Shown: positions 61,200 through 64,000 of the stretch, in pieces
Layout: every line of letters starts with the position of its first letter
Numbering within the stretch: the stretch's first letter is position 1
Assembly (NCBI RefSeq): GCF_017745675.1
Contig: NZ_JAFLJM010000017.1
Coordinates: forward strand, 50,834 to 114,833
DNA from: Alkalihalobacillus sp. BA299
GTDB lineage: Bacteria; Bacillota; Bacilli; Bacillales; Bacillaceae_F
Direction of reading: 5' to 3'
DNA length: 64,000 nt
Translations under genes and position numbers: made by a program
Notes under the pieces: generated by a model
Told to the model about the DNA's origin: nothing
Database searches by the model: none
Seen by the model: only the letters and a program-made list of their open reading frames with translations

Positions 61200-61234
61200 G
61201 AAGGTGGTCACTTACGTTGGCCGCCTTCTTCTAC
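61200..61234 (+). terminator. Terminator of RNA copy 2
   Basis: GAAGGTGGTC pairs with GGCCGCCTTC (one G-T pair) around ACTTACGTT, followed by TTCT. Confidence 0.82.
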
Positions 61235-61254
61235 TAATTGGAGAGGTGACGCGC

Positions 61255-61356
61255 ATGAGTAATAAAAAACATAAGAATAAAAACAAATCAAGTAATAAAC
61301 ATGCAAATGGTCACAAGACAAGTAGTTCAGCTAATAAATCAAACGGTTATCACTAA
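61255..61356 (+). CDS. 33-residue Lys/Asn/Ser/His-rich protein
   Basis: GGAGAGGTGA precedes ATG 61255; the frame encodes MSNKKHKNKNKSSNKHANGH and an Ser/Asn-rich end SNGYH. The composition resembles small acid-soluble-type or other minor spore proteins, but I cannot name it. It directly follows RNA copy 2 and its terminator, so that RNA could act on it. Confidence 0.6.
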   Translation: MSNKKHKNKNKSSNKHANGHKTSSSANKSNGYH

Positions 61357-61363
61357 ATTTTTA

Positions 61364-61397
61364 AGGAGCACTGAAAAAAGTGCTTCTTTTTTTTGTT
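61364..61397 (+). terminator. Rho-independent terminator
   Basis: AGGAGCACT pairs with AGTGCTTCT around GAAAAA, followed by TTTTTTTT. Confidence 0.88.
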
Positions 61398-61455
61398 TTA
61401 TTACGAATATAAATGGTAATAGGGTTATATATCTTGTCCTAAAGGGGGAATAATT

Positions 61456-62232
61456 TTGGCTTTTTCAAAACGGTTAGAGGAATTAAGGGTGTCCCATTGT
61501 GACAAGGGTGTATTAACCATTTATTTAAATACACTTCGATCTGGTCAAGATGACTGGAAATTACAACTGAAAAATGGCTTGAAGAAATTAGAGCAATACG
61601 TAAAAGTAAGAAATGACACAGAAGAATTAAAGAATTATTGTTCTGTTAAAAAGAAGGTAGAAAAGCAGCTCTTAGAAAGACAACATAACATGCAAAAAGC
61701 AGTTGTTATTTTTGCCTCGTCGAATGCGGAAGTGTGGGAGATTTATGATTTGCAACTTTCAGTGGAGAATAATTTTTATTGGGAAAAGCAACCGATGATT
61801 GGACAATTAGATACGATTCAACAACAATACCCTGCAAGTGGAGTGCTATTACTTCAGCAAAACGACCTGTTAGCTTTAAATACCCGTCTTGGCGAAGTGA
61901 CAGAGGAAATACGGTATACCTTAAATGTTGATGATGACAATTGGAGAAAATATGAAGGAACAGCCACTATTGAACGTTTGGGATCAAGTACTAGCCATAA
62001 AGATCAGTATCAAGAAAGAATAGAAGTAAATCAACAACGGTGGTTAAGGAGACTGGCACCATTGATCGATCAAAAGTCTCAAGAGTGTCAATGGAAAGGA
62101 GTTTATATTGTTGGTTCACAGGAACTGGCAAAGGAACTAAGTAAATACTTACAAACAAAAATCATTAAAGTCATACCGAAAAATTTATCTTCATTGCCAA
62201 GTCATAAAGTAGTTGGGGAAGTGATTGGATAA
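61456..62232 (+). CDS. VLRF1/baeRF family (aeRF1-type release-factor-like) protein
   Basis: The 258-residue protein starts at TTG 61456 behind AAAGGGGG. It shows VLTIYLNTLRSGQDDWKLQLKNGLKKLEQYV, MQKAVVIFASSNAEVWEIYDL and the final part GVYIVGSQELAKELSKYL, typical of the bacterial proteins related to archaeal/eukaryotic release factor 1 (baeRF). They are predicted to act at ribosomes or on RNA; function is not established. The GGQ-like loop is not evident here. Confidence 0.72.
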   Translation: MAFSKRLEELRVSHCDKGVLTIYLNTLRSGQDDWKLQLKNGLKKLEQYVKVRNDTEELKNYCSVKKKVEKQLLERQHNMQKAVVIFASSNAEVWEIYDLQLSVENNFYWEKQPMIGQLDTIQQQYPASGVLLLQQNDLLALNTRLGEVTEEIRYTLNVDDDNWRKYEGTATIERLGSSTSHKDQYQERIEVNQQRWLRRLAPLIDQKSQECQWKGVYIVGSQELAKELSKYLQTKIIKVIPKNLSSLPSHKVVGEVIG

Positions 62233-62339
62233 AAGAAGGAGGCTGGCTTTTTACCGAGAGCCTGTTCGGTTGAGAGAAAAAATTTGAAATAACAAATCAA
62301 TTAACAGTAATCTAGAGTGAACAATTATTTGAAATTTAA

Positions 62340-62373
62340 AAATCGCATTGGACTTCAACTGCCAATGCGATTT
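62340..62373. terminator. Bidirectional hairpin
   Basis: AAATCGCATTGG pairs exactly with CCAATGCGATTT around ACTTCAACTG. It lies in the 379 bp gap before the OsmC gene; the rest of the gap shows no gene. Confidence 0.75.
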
Positions 62374-62611
62374 GTTGTGATTATTGATTTCATCATTGAA
62401 CACCGAGAACGGTATTTGTTGAAAAAAGACATACACCTTAATCTGTAAATTTATAATCAACTTTAATATTATGCAGTTTATTGTAATACCCATGGATAGA
62501 TATTCAAGAAAAATATTTTTAGAGAAAAGACTAATATTTTAGCATAAAAGGGTGACGAATAATTGGAATCTTTGTAAAATAAAGAAGATAAAAGACAAGG
62601 GAAGTGTTTTA

Positions 62612-62998
62612 ATGGAGTTTATATTGAAGGAAAATGGCTTTAAAACAGACTTTGAATATGGAACATTACATGTTTCGGGGAATGAAGAGTTTGGCTTTAG
62701 GCCATATCAGTTGTTAGTTTCATCAGTTGCTGTTTGTAGTGGCGGAGTATTGCGAAAAGTATTGGAGAAAAAAAGAATTGAATATAAGGATATTAAGGTA
62801 AGTGCTAAAGTAACAAGAAATTCTGAAGGAGCACAAGAGATACAAAAGATTCATATGCACTTTACGATCATAGGTTCAAACTTAAGTGAAGAAAAAATTG
62901 AAAAGTCATTAGTTGTTACGAGAAAGAATTGCTCAATGGTTCAATCGGTGAAGGATAGTATTGAAATTACTGAATCGTTTGAGATTGTAGAAGGATGA
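62612..62998 (+). CDS. OsmC-family protein
   Basis: From ATG 62612 (AAGGGAAG upstream; the ATG at 62552 has no RBS) the protein has 128 residues with the two OsmC/Ohr cysteines in SSVAVCSGGVLRKVL (about 45) and VVTRKNCSMVQSVK (about 110). OsmC proteins use these to reduce organic hydroperoxides. It overlaps the next gene by 4 bp (ATGA). Confidence 0.85.
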   Translation: MEFILKENGFKTDFEYGTLHVSGNEEFGFRPYQLLVSSVAVCSGGVLRKVLEKKRIEYKDIKVSAKVTRNSEGAQEIQKIHMHFTIIGSNLSEEKIEKSLVVTRKNCSMVQSVKDSIEITESFEIVEG

Positions 62999-63606
62999 AT
63001 AAGTCGATAATAGGGATATCATTGACGGTAGGTGCTGTATTACAAGGATTATCGATGTCCCTTTTTTTATTCCCGCATGCCATACCTTCAGGTGGAGCAG
63101 CTGGAGTTGCGATTTTATTTGAACACCTTCTATCTATTAAGTACGAACTAACATTATGGGTATTTAACTTTTTCCTATTAGCTATTGCCTATAAATGGAT
63201 CGGGTTATTTAGTGTATTAAAAACTCTATACTCTGTAACAATGACTTCGATTACTATAGGGTTAGTAAACCCTTTTTTAAGTGGAACAATTTCTTTTGTT
63301 TATACGGATATGTTTTTTGGTGCATTTTTATTTGGGTTTGGGGTTAGTTTATTGTTTGTCAGTGGAGCGTCATCTGGTGGGATTGCAATTATCGTACACG
63401 TTCTTCATAAGAAATTTAATCTAATGCCAGGGAAGTTACTTTTTATTTTTAATTCAGTGATCTTTTTGTCATTGGCGATTGTCATTGATTTGGTCTTATT
63501 AATTTTTGCTCTCGCTACTCAATTTATTTCTGCAAAGATCATTGACCTTTTTTATAAAATGTTTAATCATTATTTATTGAATGAACAAGCAATTGTCTCA
63601 AAATAA
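62995..63606 (+). CDS. YitT-family (DUF161) membrane protein
   Basis: The 203-residue protein has five to six membrane helices and YitT motifs: GLSMSLFLFPHAIPSGGAAGVAILFEHL near the N-terminus and FGFGVSLLFVSGASSGGIAIIVHVLHKKFN. It lacks the usual C-terminal DUF2179 domain of longer YitT proteins. Transport substrate unknown. Coupled to osmC-like gene. Confidence 0.83.
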   Translation: MNKSIIGISLTVGAVLQGLSMSLFLFPHAIPSGGAAGVAILFEHLLSIKYELTLWVFNFFLLAIAYKWIGLFSVLKTLYSVTMTSITIGLVNPFLSGTISFVYTDMFFGAFLFGFGVSLLFVSGASSGGIAIIVHVLHKKFNLMPGKLLFIFNSVIFLSLAIVIDLVLLIFALATQFISAKIIDLFYKMFNHYLLNEQAIVSK

Positions 63607-63648
63607 TGAGTGATAAAAAGGTAGATATTATTTTTATATAATTTATTG

Positions 63649-63677
63649 TTGACGAATGAAGAAATAAGTCATATAAT
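63649..63677 (+). promoter_or_regulatory. rRNA operon promoter P1
   Basis: TTGACG, a 17 bp spacer and TATAAT, starting about 260 bp before the 16S gene. The next bases TTTTTGTCGCTAACGCG repeat in similar form after P2 (TTGTCGCTGCTAACGC). Confidence 0.85.
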
Positions 63678-63744
63678 AATTTTTGTCGCTAACGCGATGG
63701 TCGTTTCAATCAATTTCCATTCCAAAAAAGTTTTAAAAAAAGAC

Positions 63745-63773
63745 TTGCTTTTGTGTTTGGATTTTGGTAAGAT
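63745..63773 (+). promoter_or_regulatory. rRNA operon promoter P2
   Basis: TTGCTT, a 17 bp spacer and TAAGAT form the second promoter. Downstream, GTTCTTTGAAAACTG (63808-63822) is the boxA-like leader element of Bacillus rRNA operons. Confidence 0.8.
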
Positions 63774-63911
63774 AATTCTTGTCGCTGCTAACGCAAGCGG
63801 TAAAAAAGTTCTTTGAAAACTGAACAAAAAGCCAAGCGAAATAAAGAGATACATGATATCTCGTCAATGTTTTAAAACGTCACGTTTGTGACAATGAGCT
63901 TAATCAAACAC

Positions 63912-64000
63912 TTTTATGGAGAGTTTGATCCTGGCTCAGGACGAACGCTGGCGGCGTGCCTAATACATGCAAGTCGAGCGGACCAATTAAGAGCTTGCTC
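63912..64000 (+). rRNA. 16S ribosomal RNA, 5' end (partial)
   Basis: TTTATGGAGAGTTTGATCCT and GGCTCAGGACGAACGCTGGC mark the start of a bacterial 16S rRNA; the window ends in the V1 region (GCGGACCAATTAAGAGCTTG), which has the Bacillaceae form. The mature 5' end is placed by analogy with B. subtilis. Confidence 0.97.

Noticed and set aside
1..64000. CRISPR arrays and tRNA genes
   Set aside because: No regularly spaced direct repeats with unique spacers and no cloverleaf with a TTCGA(A/N) arm were seen.

Overview
The window looks like a chromosomal segment of a spore-forming, low-GC Bacillaceae, probably from the alkaliphilic/environmental Bacillus group. Supporting signs are strong Shine-Dalgarno sites, frequent TTG/GTG starts, a Bacillus-type 16S rRNA start at the right edge, an RNase HI of the viroplasmin-domain type known from Bacillus halodurans, CcpA cre sites, a TreR-controlled trehalose operon and genes typical of sporeformers. 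Almost all genes are on the + strand; the main exception is the urease cluster.

Layout. (1) 1-3.8 kb: the end of a nonulosonic (pseudaminic-type) acid sugar operon (pseC-spsF-pseG-pseH-pseI). Its gene content matches the B. subtilis spore-coat polysaccharide genes spsC/F/G/D/E. (2) 3.8-8.9 kb: a family of about 110-residue beta-rich proteins (one pseudogene, three intact; the last has the Cys pattern of endospore appendage subunits). These surround a Maf-type glycosyltransferase, a methyltransferase and a small unknown protein. (3) 8.9-10.1 kb: a scar made of two broken mobile-element genes (IS1182-type transposase and large serine recombinase). (4) 10.4-18.7 kb: housekeeping genes (lactonase, rRNA methyltransferase, SpoVB/YkvU-like flippase, ABC-F ATPase, nucleotidyltransferase). 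(5) 18.9-26.4 kb: an unknown protein and a divergent AddB/AddA-like nuclease-helicase pair. (6) 26.5-32.5 kb: a GABA catabolism unit with a sigma-54 promoter, palindromic upstream sites and its own sigma-54 activator. (7) 32.6-40.2 kb: MATE transporter, RNase HI, aldehyde dehydrogenase, AlkA-type glycosylase, acyl-CoA ligase and a small membrane protein, with interspersed repeats. (8) 40.3-45.9 kb, minus strand: urease ureABCEFHGD. (9) 46.1-50.4 kb: treP-treA-treR. (10) 50.9-57.2 kb: a tripartite tricarboxylate transporter (tctCBA), Lrp-type regulator, gamma-glutamyltransferase and alpha/beta hydrolase. (11) 57.2-63.6 kb: small genes (FbpB-like and others), a DnaA-box cluster, CaiB/BaiF CoA-transferase, YtxH-like protein, two tandem copies of an apparently structured RNA, a baeRF protein, OsmC and YitT. 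(12) 63.6-64 kb: rRNA operon promoters and the 16S start.

The two most unusual items are the sugar-acid/Maf/appendage-like cluster, which suggests glycosylation of a spore-surface fibre or coat protein rather than flagellin, and the tandem RNA modules at 60604-61233, which I could not assign to any RNA class I know. The AddAB-like pair lacking the usual AddB N-terminal Walker A and the DnaA-box cluster at 58.2 kb are next.
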